Notes: a model not told the origin generated them from the sequence alone. Counted from the first letter of the stretch, positions 26,302-34,991 are shown. The stretch is DNA of 64,000 nucleotides from Streptomyces sp. NRRL F-5123 (GCF_000721495.1 NZ_JOHY01000002.1:248001-312000), one strand, 5' to 3'. A program made the numbers and translations.

Positions 26302-27912
26302 ATGCCACTGTCTTCCCGATCCCGTAGTGCCGCCCTGGGCGTCCTCAGTGCGGGCACTTTGATGATCATCCTGGACGGCACGATCGTGACCGTCGCCCTG
26401 CCATCCATCCAGCACGACCTCGGCTTCTCCCAGTCCGCGCTGGCCTGGGTGGTGAACGCCTATCTGATCGCCTTCGGCGGCCTGCTGCTGCTGTCCGGGC
26501 GGCTCGGCGACCTGCTCGGCCGCCGCCGGATCCTGGTCGGCGGGCTCACCGCCTTCACCGCCGCCTCGCTCGCCTGCGGCCTCGCCGACTCGGCGGGCCT
26601 GCTGATCGCCGCCCGCTTCGTCCAGGGCGCGGCAGGTGCGATGGTCTCGGCGGTCAGCCTCGGCATGGTCATCGCCCTCTACCCCGACCCGCGCGACCGC
26701 GGCCGGGCGATGGGCGTCTACAGCTTCGTGCAGTCCGCGGGCGGCGTGCTCGGGCTGCTGGCCGGCGGCGTGCTCACGCAGACCGTCAACTGGCACTGGA
26801 TCTTCTTCGTCAACCTGCCCATCGGCGCTGCCGCCGCCGTCCTCAGCCTGCGGCTGCTGCCCGACGACCGGCCGGCGGCCCCTTCGAAGGACACCGCCCG
26901 GCTGCGCGGGGTCGACGCCCCCGGGGCACTGCTGGTCACCGCCGCGCTGATGCTCGGCGTCTACACCATCGTCGGCACGACCGACCGCGGCTGGACGTCC
27001 GCGGCCACGATCGGCCTCAGCGTGCTGTCGCTCGTGCTGCTGGCGGGCTTCCTGGTCCGGCAGGCGAAGGCGGCCGAGCCGCTCATGCCGCTGCGGATCT
27101 TCCGCTCGCGCCGGGTGACCGGCGCCAACATCGTGCAGGCGCTCATGGTGGCCGGCGGCTTCGGCTTCCAATTCCTCGTGACGCTCTACCTCCAGAAGGT
27201 GCAGGGCTACGACCCACTGGAGATCGGGCTGGCCATCGCGCCGACCGGGCTGGTCATCGGCGTGATGTCGCTCGTGCTGTCGGCCCGGCTCGGCGCCCGA
27301 TTCGGCGAGCGCGCGGTGCTGCTGCCCAGCCTCGTGCTCTTCGCCCTCGGCTTTCTGCTGCTGGCCCGGGTGCCCGCGGGGCACGCCACGTACGCGGTCG
27401 ACGTACTCCCGGCGACGCTGGTCTTCGGCACCGCCTTCGGGCTCGCGATGCCCGCGCTGATGACGCTCGGGATGGCCGACGCCACGCCCGCCGACTCCGG
27501 TCTGATCTCCGGCGTCTTCAACACCGCGCAGCAGATCGGTGCCGCGCTGGGCCTGGCGGTGCTGGCCGCGCTCTCCGCGGCCCGCACCGACCGGCTGGTC
27601 GCCGCGGGCCACCCGCTGCGCAGCGCCCTGACCGGCGGCTACCACCTGGCCTTCCTGGTCGCTGCCGGGCTGCTGGCGGTGGCCGCGGCCGCCGCGGCGG
27701 TGCTGCTGCGGGCCCCGGCCCGCAGCGGGGTGCTAGCCGCCGCGGGCGGGCCGGACGCGGGCGCTGCGACCGAGGCGAACGCCCTCGCGGCCGGCGGTTC
27801 GCCGGTGGAGGCGGGCGGCCTCGCAGGTCATGGCGCCGAGCCCTCCGGGGTCAGCTCCAGCCCGGGAAGCCGCCGGGCACCGGAGCGGACGGATCGTACG
27901 GCTCGCGCGTGA
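26302..27912 (+). CDS. MFS transporter, EmrB/QacA (DHA2) family
   Basis: A 536-residue integral membrane protein with about 14 predicted helices. The signature VLSAGTLMIILDGTIVTVALPSIQHDLGFSQSALAWVVNAY, GRLGDLLGRRRILVGG (motif A) and the drug-antiport motif region SAGGVLGLLAGGVLTQ place it among proton-coupled drug exporters. AGGAGG lies 8 bases before ATG 26302. It is the likely target of the MarR regulator upstream. The last ~60 residues are a Gly/Ala-rich cytoplasmic tail. Its 3' end overlaps the convergent serine hydrolase gene by 62 bases. Confidence 0.93.
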   Translation: MPLSSRSRSAALGVLSAGTLMIILDGTIVTVALPSIQHDLGFSQSALAWVVNAYLIAFGGLLLLSGRLGDLLGRRRILVGGLTAFTAASLACGLADSAGLLIAARFVQGAAGAMVSAVSLGMVIALYPDPRDRGRAMGVYSFVQSAGGVLGLLAGGVLTQTVNWHWIFFVNLPIGAAAAVLSLRLLPDDRPAAPSKDTARLRGVDAPGALLVTAALMLGVYTIVGTTDRGWTSAATIGLSVLSLVLLAGFLVRQAKAAEPLMPLRIFRSRRVTGANIVQALMVAGGFGFQFLVTLYLQKVQGYDPLEIGLAIAPTGLVIGVMSLVLSARLGARFGERAVLLPSLVLFALGFLLLARVPAGHATYAVDVLPATLVFGTAFGLAMPALMTLGMADATPADSGLISGVFNTAQQIGAALGLAVLAALSAARTDRLVAAGHPLRSALTGGYHLAFLVAAGLLAVAAAAAAVLLRAPARSGVLAAAGGPDAGAATEANALAAGGSPVEAGGLAGHGAEPSGVSSSPGSRRAPERTDRTARA

Positions 27913-29335
27913 AGACGAACGACCCGAGGTCGAGATGGCTGAGGGAGCCGTCCTCGCGCCGCACCGGCCGCAGCGTCTCGCCCGCGTAATAGCCCTCGCG
28001 GCCGGTCCAGGTGCCGTTCGTCCCGTTGTGTTCCACGTGGAACCTCGTGGCGCGGCCCTGGCCGGTCAGCGGGGCGAGGCTCAGCCCGCCGTCCGCGTCG
28101 ACCCGCAGCGCATAGGCATTGGTGCCCCAGTACCAGGGCCCGGCCAGCTCCAGCAGCTGCGGCGGGAGGGCGTCGGCCGGGCGCCAGGCCCGCGGCAGGC
28201 GCGGCTCTGCGTCGGCGGTGATCGCCAGCAGGTCGGCGGCAATGGCCCCGACCTGCGGACCCGAGGTGGCGTTGGCCAGCGCGATCGCGCCGAGGCCGTC
28301 CTCGGGGCTCACCCACACCGTGGCCAGGAAGCCGGGCATCGACCCGGTGTGCCCGGCCAGGCTGCGCTTCCCGTGGCGACCGAGCTGAAGGCCCAGGCCG
28401 TAGCCCGCCCCGTGCTCCTCCGGCGGCGCGGCGGGCCGCCGCATCTCCTCCAGCGTCGCCTCGCCGAGCACCCCGTCCCGCCCGGCGAGCAGGAACGCCG
28501 CCCAGCGCCCCAGATCCTCGGCCGTCGACCACAGCTGCCCGGCGGGCGCCATCCGCCCGGTGTCCTGTACGGCCTCGGGCCGCATCACATCCGCCCACGG
28601 GTGGACGGCGAAGCCGCCTGCCGCGGGGGCCTCCGGGAGCAGCGTCGTCCGCCGCATCCCCAGCGGCTCCAGCACCTCCGCCCGCAGCGTCTCGTACCAG
28701 TGGACCCCGCGCAGCCGCTCCACGAGAGCGCCCAGCAGCGCGAAGCCGGGGTTGGAGTAGTGGTAGCGGCGGCCGGCGGGGTGCTTGACGGGATCGATCC
28801 CCAGCAGGTCGGCCAGATCGGGCCGCAGGTCGCCGGGGGTGCGCTCCCACCAGGGGCCGGGGGTCTCCGAGGCGATACCCGAGGTGTGGCTGAGCAATTG
28901 CGCCACCGTCAGGCGCCCGGCCGCCCGCAGGCCGGCGGCGTCCAGTCCCGCACCCGCCGCCCCGGCACCGCTCTCCCCTTCGGGCTCCGCGGTCTCCGGG
29001 AGGTGGCGGGCCAGCGGGTCGGCGAGGTCGAGCAGGCCCTCGTCCCGCAGCCGCATCACCTGCACCGCCACGAAGGACTTGGTGATCGAGCCGATGCGGT
29101 ACTGCGTGTCCCCGTCCGGCGCATGACCCTCGATCATGCTGCGCGAGCCGCACCAGACCAGTGCCCCGTCCCGTACCACCGCGCCGACCAGCGACGGGGC
29201 GCGCCCGTCACGCTGGCCCACCGCCACCCGGTGCAGCAGCGCCCGGCGGGTGGCCGGCAGCAGCTCCGTATCCGCTGCCGCTCCGCTCGCCTGGGTGCCG
29301 CCCGACCGTCCCCCGGATCCGGCTTCCACCGTCAC
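27851..29335 (-). CDS. Serine hydrolase, class C beta-lactamase family
   Basis: About 494 residues. The penicillin-binding fold motifs are GSITKSFVAVQVMRL (SxxK), HYSNPGFALLGALVE (YxN) and LAGHTGSMPGF (the HTG equivalent of KTG), so the active site is intact. A second, lipocalin-like C-terminal part (PWYWGTNAYALRVDADGGLSLAPL) is typical of esterase/D-amino-peptidase relatives. No clear signal peptide is seen, so it may be cytoplasmic. GTG 29335 (VTVEAGSG) is chosen with GGAAGGACG upstream; the frame is open to 29398. A parS-like site at 28030 lies inside the coding sequence. Substrate unknown. Confidence 0.87.
   Translation of the reverse strand: MTVEAGSGGRSGGTQASGAAADTELLPATRRALLHRVAVGQRDGRAPSLVGAVVRDGALVWCGSRSMIEGHAPDGDTQYRIGSITKSFVAVQVMRLRDEGLLDLADPLARHLPETAEPEGESGAGAAGAGLDAAGLRAAGRLTVAQLLSHTSGIASETPGPWWERTPGDLRPDLADLLGIDPVKHPAGRRYHYSNPGFALLGALVERLRGVHWYETLRAEVLEPLGMRRTTLLPEAPAAGGFAVHPWADVMRPEAVQDTGRMAPAGQLWSTAEDLGRWAAFLLAGRDGVLGEATLEEMRRPAAPPEEHGAGYGLGLQLGRHGKRSLAGHTGSMPGFLATVWVSPEDGLGAIALANATSGPQVGAIAADLLAITADAEPRLPRAWRPADALPPQLLELAGPWYWGTNAYALRVDADGGLSLAPLTGQGRATRFHVEHNGTNGTWTGREGYYAGETLRPVRREDGSLSHLDLGSFVFTREPYDPSAPVPGGFPGWS
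28030..28043. other. parS-like site 3 (GTTCCACGTGGAAC)
   Basis: A symmetric two-base variant of the ParB palindrome within the serine hydrolase coding sequence, where it encodes part of RFHVEH. Confidence 0.75.
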
Positions 29336-29402
29336 CCGCCCACGTCCTTCCGTTGCCGAACCGAACCTGCGCCTGCCCTGCTTGTCCACCGCGCGCACGG
29401 TG

Positions 29403-30311
29403 TCAGCTGCGCGCGACCCCGTTACGGTAGTCCGCCGGGCCGAAGCGCACCGCGACGATGGACAGCCGCGCCGAGCGCAGGCCGGGCACCAGATGCGAGA
29501 CCGGGGCGACCGCGAACAGCCCCCGGCCGCGCGGCAGTACCAGCCGGCGCACCTCGGCGATCCGCGGCGAGGCGCTGGCCACCTTGCGGTACTCCCCGGC
29601 GTTCATGCCCCACTGCCACGCGGGCGCACGGTAGCCGCCCCCGCTCCCGCTCCCGGTCCCGCGCTCCTGCGCCGCCTGGCTGCGAGCCACCATCGCCCGT
29701 GGGACCGCGTCGAAGAGGAAGCTCCCGCCGGGAAAGCGCTCGGCGCACCGCGCGATCAGCTTCCTGACGTCCCGCGGCGGCAGGTACATCAGCAGCCCCT
29801 GCGCGGTCACCAGCACGTTCTGCGGCGGCGTTCCGGGCTCCACCTCGTCCATCCAGCGCAGGTCGAGCGCCGAGCAGGCGAGCGTACGCCGTCGCGGCGG
29901 ATCGGCGGGCAGCAGCCGGTCGCGTACCGCCACCGTCTCCGGCAGGTCGACCGACAGCCAGCGCACCAGCCCGTCGTCGACCCGCCAGAACTGCGTCTCC
30001 AGGCCCTCGCCCAGCGCCACCACGGTGCCGCCCGGATGTGCGGCGAGGAAGCGGCGCACCTCGGCGTCGAGGCAGGCGATCCGCAGCGCGTGCCACTGGG
30101 CCAGGCCGTCGCCACCACCGAACCGGGAGAACGGGTAGTCGATGCGCTCGACCAGCTCCACCGCCCGCGGGTCGTCCAGCACCCGCCCCTCGGGCCGGGC
30201 GGCCTCCACCGAGCGCTGGTAGAGATTCCACAGCAGCGTCTCGGGTACTCCGTCGAGTTCGACCCTGATCCGCTCGCCGCCACGTCCGTCGTCCTTGCCC
30301 TGCTCGTCCAT
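29403..30311 (-). CDS. Class I SAM-dependent methyltransferase, LCM-like
   Basis: A 302-residue protein of the leucine carboxyl methyltransferase/PPM-like family. The N-terminal GVPETLLWNLYQRSVEAARPEGRVLDDPRAVEL, the SAM-binding VVALGEGLETQFWRVDD, VRWLSVDLPETVAVRDRLLP and VLVTAQGLLMYLPPRDVRKLI are diagnostic. Such enzymes methylate carboxyl groups or small polyketides. The start ATG 30311 lacks a strong ribosome site. It lies between the serine hydrolase (stop to start spacing ~67 bases) and a decayed gene, with no cluster context to define a substrate. Confidence 0.85.
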   Translation of the reverse strand: MDEQGKDDGRGGERIRVELDGVPETLLWNLYQRSVEAARPEGRVLDDPRAVELVERIDYPFSRFGGGDGLAQWHALRIACLDAEVRRFLAAHPGGTVVALGEGLETQFWRVDDGLVRWLSVDLPETVAVRDRLLPADPPRRRTLACSALDLRWMDEVEPGTPPQNVLVTAQGLLMYLPPRDVRKLIARCAERFPGGSFLFDAVPRAMVARSQAAQERGTGSGSGGGYRAPAWQWGMNAGEYRKVASASPRIAEVRRLVLPRGRGLFAVAPVSHLVPGLRSARLSIVAVRFGPADYRNGVARS

Positions 30312-30385
30312 CCCCCCAGGCTGCCACCGCGGCGGGCGCGAAGGGGGGAAGGGAGCGCTCCCATGTCAACGGCGGCGCAAAGCAA

Positions 30386-30692
30386 ACTTTTTCCGCACGC
30401 AGTGGCTGCAGGTCGGTCTCGGCTCCGGCCGGCCGATCACCCAGGTCGTGCTGAACTGGGAGACCGCCTCCGGCGAGTCCTTCCAGGTCCAGATGTCGGA
30501 CAGCGGTTCCACGTGGAACACCGTCTACTCCACGACCGCCGGCGAGGGCGGGGTCGAGAACCTCTCCTTCACCGCCACCGGCCGCGACGTGGGGATGTAC
30601 GGCACCACCCGCGGCACCCAACGGTCACCGTCACGGCGAAGGCCGTGGCCGGCGCCGCCGGCTCGGCCACCTTCGTCTGGACCACCGCCTGA
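30386..30692 (+). pseudogene. Remnant of a secreted discoidin (F5/8 type C) protein
   Basis: From 30397 one frame encodes TQWLQVGLGSGRPITQVVLNW, then ESFQVQMSDSGSTWNTVYSTT and LSFTATGRDVGMYGTTRGTQ, a clear F5/8 type C carbohydrate-binding domain without its beginning and end. At about 30621 the reading shifts to another frame, TVTVTAKAVAGAAGSATFVW, ending at a stop at 30692; that sequence looks like the last strands of a bacterial Ig-like domain. No start, signal peptide or catalytic domain is present. This is best explained as an internally deleted, 5'-truncated leftover of a large secreted glycan-active protein. A parS-like site lies inside it. Confidence 0.7.
30506..30519. other. parS-like site 4 (GTTCCACGTGGAAC)
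   Basis: Symmetric variant palindrome inside the discoidin remnant, where it encodes the STWN segment of the discoidin frame. Confidence 0.72.
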
Positions 30693-30712
30693 TCCCCCCT
30701 CCCCGCTGACCG

Positions 30713-30751
30713 ACGCCCCCGGAGCCGCTTTCCCACGGCTGCGGGGGGCGT
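30713..30751. terminator. Hairpin between the discoidin remnant and the HAD gene
   Basis: ACGCCCCC (30713-30720) pairs with GGGGGCGT (30744-30751), and AGCCG with CGGCT inside. It lies just before the stop of the minus-strand HAD gene and after the remnant's stop, suitable as a terminator in either direction. Confidence 0.6.
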
Positions 30752-30756
30752 CCGCG

Positions 30757-31404
30757 TCATCCGGCGAGCAGCGTCGGCAGCTCCCGCATGTCGTGGAAGA
30801 CCGTCGTCCCGGGCCCGGCGAGCCGCTCGGCCGGGGTGAGCCCGCCGGCATACCCGAAGGCGCGCATCCCGGCGGCCCGCGCCGCCGTGACCCCCGGCCG
30901 GCTGTCCTCGACGACCACGCACGCGGTGGGGTCCACCCCCATGCGCCGGGCGGCGTGCAGGAAGAGGTCCGGCGCGGGCTTGCCCCGGGCGACCTCGACG
31001 GCGCTGAAGATCCGCCCCGCGAAGTGGTCGTAGAGCCCGGTACGCCCCAGGGTGTGCCGCATCTTCTCGTGCGAGCCGCTGGAAGCGACGCAGGTCGGCA
31101 GCACGATCGCGGCGAGCGCCTCGGGCAGCCCGTCCACCGGGACGAGGTCGGCGTCCACCGCCTCCCGGTGCCGCTCCTCGAACCGCTCGGCCCACACGCC
31201 TGCGACCTCCTCCCCCAGCCGCTCGGCGACCTGCTCGCGGATCGCCGCGTGGGAGCGCCCGATGAACCGCTCGACGACCTCCGCCTCGTCCAGCGCCCAC
31301 CCCAGCTCCGCCCCGAGCCCCACCTGCACGCGCACCGCGATGCGCTCGCTGTCGACGAGCACCCCGTCGCAGTCGAATATCACCAGCTCAACAGGCTTGA
31401 TCAT
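30757..31404 (-). CDS. HAD family hydrolase (beta-phosphoglucomutase-like)
   Basis: A 215-residue HAD subfamily IA enzyme. Motif I is VIFDCDGVLVDSE, motif II is CVASSGSHEKMRHTL, motif III includes ARGKPAPDLFLHAA (catalytic Lys) and motif IV is CVVVEDSRPGVTAARAAGM. The DCDGVLVDSE form is typical of phosphoglycolate phosphatase/beta-phosphoglucomutase-like proteins. ATG 31404 begins directly at the conserved strand (MIKPVELVIFDCDG); the longer open frame upstream runs antisense to dnaB and is not used. It follows dnaB by 53 bases on the same strand and may share its transcript. Confidence 0.9.
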   Translation of the reverse strand: MIKPVELVIFDCDGVLVDSERIAVRVQVGLGAELGWALDEAEVVERFIGRSHAAIREQVAERLGEEVAGVWAERFEERHREAVDADLVPVDGLPEALAAIVLPTCVASSGSHEKMRHTLGRTGLYDHFAGRIFSAVEVARGKPAPDLFLHAARRMGVDPTACVVVEDSRPGVTAARAAGMRAFGYAGGLTPAERLAGPGTTVFHDMRELPTLLAG

Positions 31405-31457
31405 CCCGGCAGCATAGGCCTCCCGCCCGGCCCCCCGACCGGCCGCTCCCCGGTGGC

Positions 31458-32918
31458 TCAGGTCTGGGCCATGTCGACGAAGCGGGAGTAATGGCCCTGG
31501 AAGGCAACGGTGATGGTGGCCGTGGGGCCGTTGCGGTGCTTGGCGACGATCAGGTCGGCCTCGCCTGCGCGCGGGGACTCCTTCTCGTAGGCGTCCTCGC
31601 GGTGCAGCAGGATGACCATGTCGGCGTCCTGCTCGATGGAGCCGGATTCGCGCAGGTCGGAGACCATCGGCTTCTTGTCGGTGCGCTGCTCGGGGCCTCG
31701 GTTCAGCTGGCTGAGGGCGATGACCGGGACCTCCAGCTCCTTGGCGAGGAGCTTGAGGTTGCGGGACATGTCGGAGACCTCCTGCTGGCGGCTCTCCGGG
31801 CGGCGTGAGCCGCCGGACTGCATGAGCTGGAGGTAGTCGATCACGACGAGCCGCAGGTCGTTGCGCTGCTTGAGGCGGCGGCACTTCGCGCGGATCTCCA
31901 TCATCGACAGGTTGGGCGAGTCGTCGATGTAGAGCGGCGCCTCGGTGACGTCGGACATCCGGCGGGCGACCTTGGTCCAGTCGTCATCGGTCATCGTGCC
32001 CGACCGCATGTGGTGCAGCGCGACCCGGGCCTCGGCGGACAGCAGCCGCATCGCGATCTCGTTACGGCCCATCTCCAGGGAGAAGATGACGCTGGGCATC
32101 TTGTTGGCGATGGAGCACGTCCGGGCGAAGTCCAGCGCGAGGGTGGACTTGCCCATCGCGGGACGGGCGGCGATGACGATCATCTGGCCGGGATGCAGGC
32201 CGTTGGTGAGCGAGTCCAGGTCGGCGAAACCGGTCGGGACACCGGACATCTGGCCGCTACGGGAGCCGATCGCCTCGATCTCGTCGAGGGCGCCCTCCAT
32301 GATGTCGCCGAGCGGCAGGTAGTCCTCGGAGGTGCGCTGCTCGGTGACCGCGTAGATCTCGGCCTGCGCGTTGTTGACGATCTCGTCGACGTCGCCGTCG
32401 GCGGCGTATCCCATCTGGGTGATGCGCGTTCCGGCCTCGACGAGCCGGCGCAGCACCGCCCGCTCGTGGACGATCTCGGCGTAGTACTCCGCGTTCGCGG
32501 CGGTGGGGACGGCGTTGACGAGGGTGTGCAGATACGGGGAGCCGCCGATCCGGGCGAGCTCGCCGCGCTTGGTGAGCTCGGCCGCGGTGGTGATGGGGTC
32601 GGCGGGCTCGCCGCGGGCGTAGAGGTCGAGGATCGCCTGGTAGATCGTCTCGTGCGCGGGCCGGTAGAAGTCGGCGCCCTTGAGGACCTCGACGACGTCG
32701 GCGATGGCGTCCTTGGACAGCAGCATGCCGCCGAGCACGGACTGCTCGGCGTCCAGATCCTGCGGCGGGACGCGCTCGAAGCCGCCACCGCCCTCGGAGT
32801 AGCGGGCGTCGTCCTGCGCGGACTTCTTGCGGAAGGGGCTGACTCCGGCCGCGGGCCCCTGGTGCTCGCCGGGCGGGGGGTCGGGCCAGTGGTCGTCGGC
32901 GGGCTCTGGCTGGCTCAC
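31458..32918 (-). CDS. dnaB: Replicative DNA helicase DnaB
   Basis: A 486-residue hexameric 5'-3' helicase that unwinds DNA at the replication fork. The N-terminal primase-interaction domain runs from VPPQDLDAEQSVLGGMLLSKDAIADVVEVL; the RecA-type domain has Walker A ARPAMGKSTLALDFA, SLEMGRNEIAMRLLSAEA, the Walker B region LVVIDYLQLMQSG and the arginine-finger/hexamer motif SQLNRGPEQRTDKKPMVSDLRESGSIEQDADMV. No intein interrupts it, unlike some mycobacterial DnaB. GTG 32918 has GGAGGAGG 9 bases upstream. A cluster of DnaA boxes lies between its start and the divergent MATE gene. Confidence 0.97.
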   Translation of the reverse strand: MSQPEPADDHWPDPPPGEHQGPAAGVSPFRKKSAQDDARYSEGGGGFERVPPQDLDAEQSVLGGMLLSKDAIADVVEVLKGADFYRPAHETIYQAILDLYARGEPADPITTAAELTKRGELARIGGSPYLHTLVNAVPTAANAEYYAEIVHERAVLRRLVEAGTRITQMGYAADGDVDEIVNNAQAEIYAVTEQRTSEDYLPLGDIMEGALDEIEAIGSRSGQMSGVPTGFADLDSLTNGLHPGQMIVIAARPAMGKSTLALDFARTCSIANKMPSVIFSLEMGRNEIAMRLLSAEARVALHHMRSGTMTDDDWTKVARRMSDVTEAPLYIDDSPNLSMMEIRAKCRRLKQRNDLRLVVIDYLQLMQSGGSRRPESRQQEVSDMSRNLKLLAKELEVPVIALSQLNRGPEQRTDKKPMVSDLRESGSIEQDADMVILLHREDAYEKESPRAGEADLIVAKHRNGPTATITVAFQGHYSRFVDMAQT

Positions 32919-33119
32919 GCCCGCCACCTCCTCCCATCCGGCCGGTCCGGCCGGACCCCGCGTGCGTGCCACTCTTTCATGGCATCGCTCCGATCCTCGA
33001 TCCGCCCGGTGGCCGCCGCGCACGTGCCGCGCCGCGCCCTGATGTGCCGCGCCGCACCGCTCGCGTCACACCGGGGGAGGGGTCCACGGTAGGGCTCCTG
33101 ACGACCCAGACCAAGGCGG

Positions 33120-33208
33120 TTATCCACAGGGGGTGTGGACGACGGCGGCATACCTGTGGAGAACTGCCCCCAACCTGTGTACAGGCCTTGGGACAGCGCT
33201 GTGGACAA
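33120..33208. other. Cluster of DnaA boxes in the dnaB/MATE intergenic region
   Basis: TTATCCACA at 33120-33128 (+), TCGTCCACA at 33142-33134 (-), TTCTCCACA at 33163-33155 (-) and TTGTCCACA at 33208-33200 (-). Two are perfect consensus boxes, two carry one mismatch. A fifth, TCGTCCACA (33382-33374, -), overlaps the MATE promoter. The first two form an inverted pair five bases apart. DnaA could regulate dnaB here or be titrated. The remaining gap (33209-33395) holds an AT-richer stretch AGAAAAACTTTT (near 33271) but no gene. Confidence 0.75.
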
Positions 33209-33395
33209 GCCGCGGGACTCCCGCCGAGAGCCCATCTGACCTGCATCTTCTTCATCCATAGCCTGTGCAGGAGAAAAACTTTTCACCGGCCGCCAAGATC
33301 GCCACAAACGACGCGGAGGAGATCACGCTACGCAGTCACCGGTAAGAGTCCTTCCGCACTTCCGCCTCTTACTTGTGGACGATTAAGCTGTGCTT

Positions 33396-34805
33396 GTGAA
33401 TCACGCCGTCGAACCCTCCGAGGCCAGGGAGCCAGCCCCCGGCCGCGGCCCTCGCCGCGCCCCGACGGCCCGGGGCCGGCACGACCGCGAGATCCTCACC
33501 CTCGCCCTGCCGGCCTTCGGCGCCCTCGTCGCCGAACCACTCTTCGTAATGGTGGACAGCGCGATCGTCGGCCACCTCGGCACGGCCCAGCTCGCCGGGC
33601 TCGGCATCGCCGCGGCACTGCTCACGACCGCCGTCAACGTCTTCGTCTTCCTCGCCTACGCCACCACCGCCGCGGTCGCCCGCCGGGTCGGCGCGGGCGA
33701 CCTGGCCGCCGCTCTGCGGCAGGGCGTGGACGGCATCTGGCTCGCCCTGCTGCTGGGCGGCGCGGTGATCGCCACCGTACTGCCGGCGGCGCCCGCTCTG
33801 GTGAGCCTCTTCGGGGCCTCCGGCACCGCCGCCCCGTACGCCACGACGTATCTGCGGATCAGCTCCCTCGGAATCCCCGCCATGCTGGTCGTACTGGCCG
33901 CCACCGGCGTGCTGCGCGGCCTCCAGGACACCCGCACGCCACTCTCCGTCGCCGTGGGCGGCTTCGCCGCCAACGCCGGGCTCAACGCCGCTCTCGTCTA
34001 CGGCGCCGGCCTCGGTGTCGCCGGGTCCGCATGGGGCACGGTCATCGCGCAGAACGGCATGGCCGCCGTCTACCTCTGGGTCGTCGTACGCGGCATCCGC
34101 CGCCAGGCCGCGGCGGGCGACGGCACAGGCCCCTGGTGGGCAGGCCTGCGGCCGGACGCCGCCGGGATACGGACCTGCGCCCGCGCCGGGCTGCCGCTGC
34201 TGGTGCGCACCGTCAGCTTGCGGGCGGTGCTGATGATCGCCACCGCGGTGGCCGCACGGCTGGGGGACACCGCCATCGCCGCCCACCAGATCACGCTCAC
34301 GGTCTGGTCGCTGCTCGCCTTCGCCCTGGACGCCATCGCCATCGCGGGCCAGGCCATCATCGGCCGCTGTCTGGGGGCCGACGACCCGGAGGGGGCGCGG
34401 GCCGCCTGCCGCCGGATGATCGAGTGGGGCGTGGCCTGCGGCCTGGTCCTCGGGCTGCTGCTGGCGATGACCCGTCCGCTGATCGGGCCACTGTTCAGCT
34501 CCGACCCTGCGGTGCGGTCCGCGCTGGCCTCCGCATTGCTGGTGGTGGCGGTGTCGCAGCCGCTGAGCGGTGTGGTCTTTGTCCTTGACGGCGTGCTCAT
34601 GGGTGCGGGGGACGGGCCGTACCTGGCCTGGTCGATGCTGGTGACGCTGGCGGTCTTCGCCCCCGCCGCACTCGCCGTGCCGGCGCTCGGGGCGGGGCTG
34701 ACGGTCCTGTGGTGGGCCATGACGCTCATGATGCTGACCCGGCTCGTCGCGCTGTGGCTGCGCGCCCGCTCCGGCCGCTGGGTGGTCACCGGCGCCGCGC
34801 GCTGA
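33396..34805 (+). CDS. MATE family efflux transporter
   Basis: About 469 residues with twelve predicted helices. LALPAFGALVAEPLFVMVDSAIVGHLGTAQLAGLGIAAALLT is the conserved first MATE module, and ARAGLPLLVRTVSLRAVLMIATAVAARLGDTAIAAHQI the second. MATE proteins export cationic drugs or metabolites by Na+ or H+ antiport. No ribosome site precedes the candidates GTG 33390 and GTG 33396. TAAGCT at 33384-33389 would be a -10 box placing transcription start near 33396, so a leaderless mRNA is likely and I chose that codon. A DnaA box overlaps this promoter. Ends at the hairpin at 34872. Confidence 0.9.
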   Translation: MNHAVEPSEAREPAPGRGPRRAPTARGRHDREILTLALPAFGALVAEPLFVMVDSAIVGHLGTAQLAGLGIAAALLTTAVNVFVFLAYATTAAVARRVGAGDLAAALRQGVDGIWLALLLGGAVIATVLPAAPALVSLFGASGTAAPYATTYLRISSLGIPAMLVVLAATGVLRGLQDTRTPLSVAVGGFAANAGLNAALVYGAGLGVAGSAWGTVIAQNGMAAVYLWVVVRGIRRQAAAGDGTGPWWAGLRPDAAGIRTCARAGLPLLVRTVSLRAVLMIATAVAARLGDTAIAAHQITLTVWSLLAFALDAIAIAGQAIIGRCLGADDPEGARAACRRMIEWGVACGLVLGLLLAMTRPLIGPLFSSDPAVRSALASALLVVAVSQPLSGVVFVLDGVLMGAGDGPYLAWSMLVTLAVFAPAALAVPALGAGLTVLWWAMTLMMLTRLVALWLRARSGRWVVTGAAR

Positions 34806-34871
34806 ACGAGCGGCGCGGAGCCGCCAGGCCGGTCGGCCGGTCGGCTGGTCGGAAGCAGCCGGACAGACCGA

Positions 34872-34909
34872 GGAGGGCCGGGCATCCCGCTGGGGGTACC
34901 CGGCCCTCC
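34872..34909. terminator. Bidirectional terminator between MATE gene and rplI
   Basis: GGAGGGCCGGG (34872-34882) and CCCGGCCCTCC (34899-34909) form an 11-base perfect stem with a 16-base loop, 67 bases after the MATE stop and 83 before the rplI stop on the other strand. Confidence 0.8.
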
Positions 34910-34940
34910 GGTGCGTCGTGACGGTGCGGACACTGTCGGT

Positions 34941-34954
34941 GTTCCACGTGGAAC
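34941..34954. other. parS-like site 5 (GTTCCACGTGGAAC)
   Basis: Symmetric variant palindrome in the gap between the MATE/rplI terminator and the rplI stop codon. Confidence 0.78.
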
Positions 34955-34991
34955 ATCGACGGCGTCCGCACCGTACCGAGCAAAAGGCGCG

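Noticed and set aside
31458..32918. Intein in dnaB
   Set aside because: All helicase motifs are contiguous, and the length is normal for an intein-free DnaB.
33120..33382. Possible oriC
   Set aside because: Only five DnaA boxes, no dnaA/dnaN neighbours; gene order places oriC beyond yidC at the right edge.
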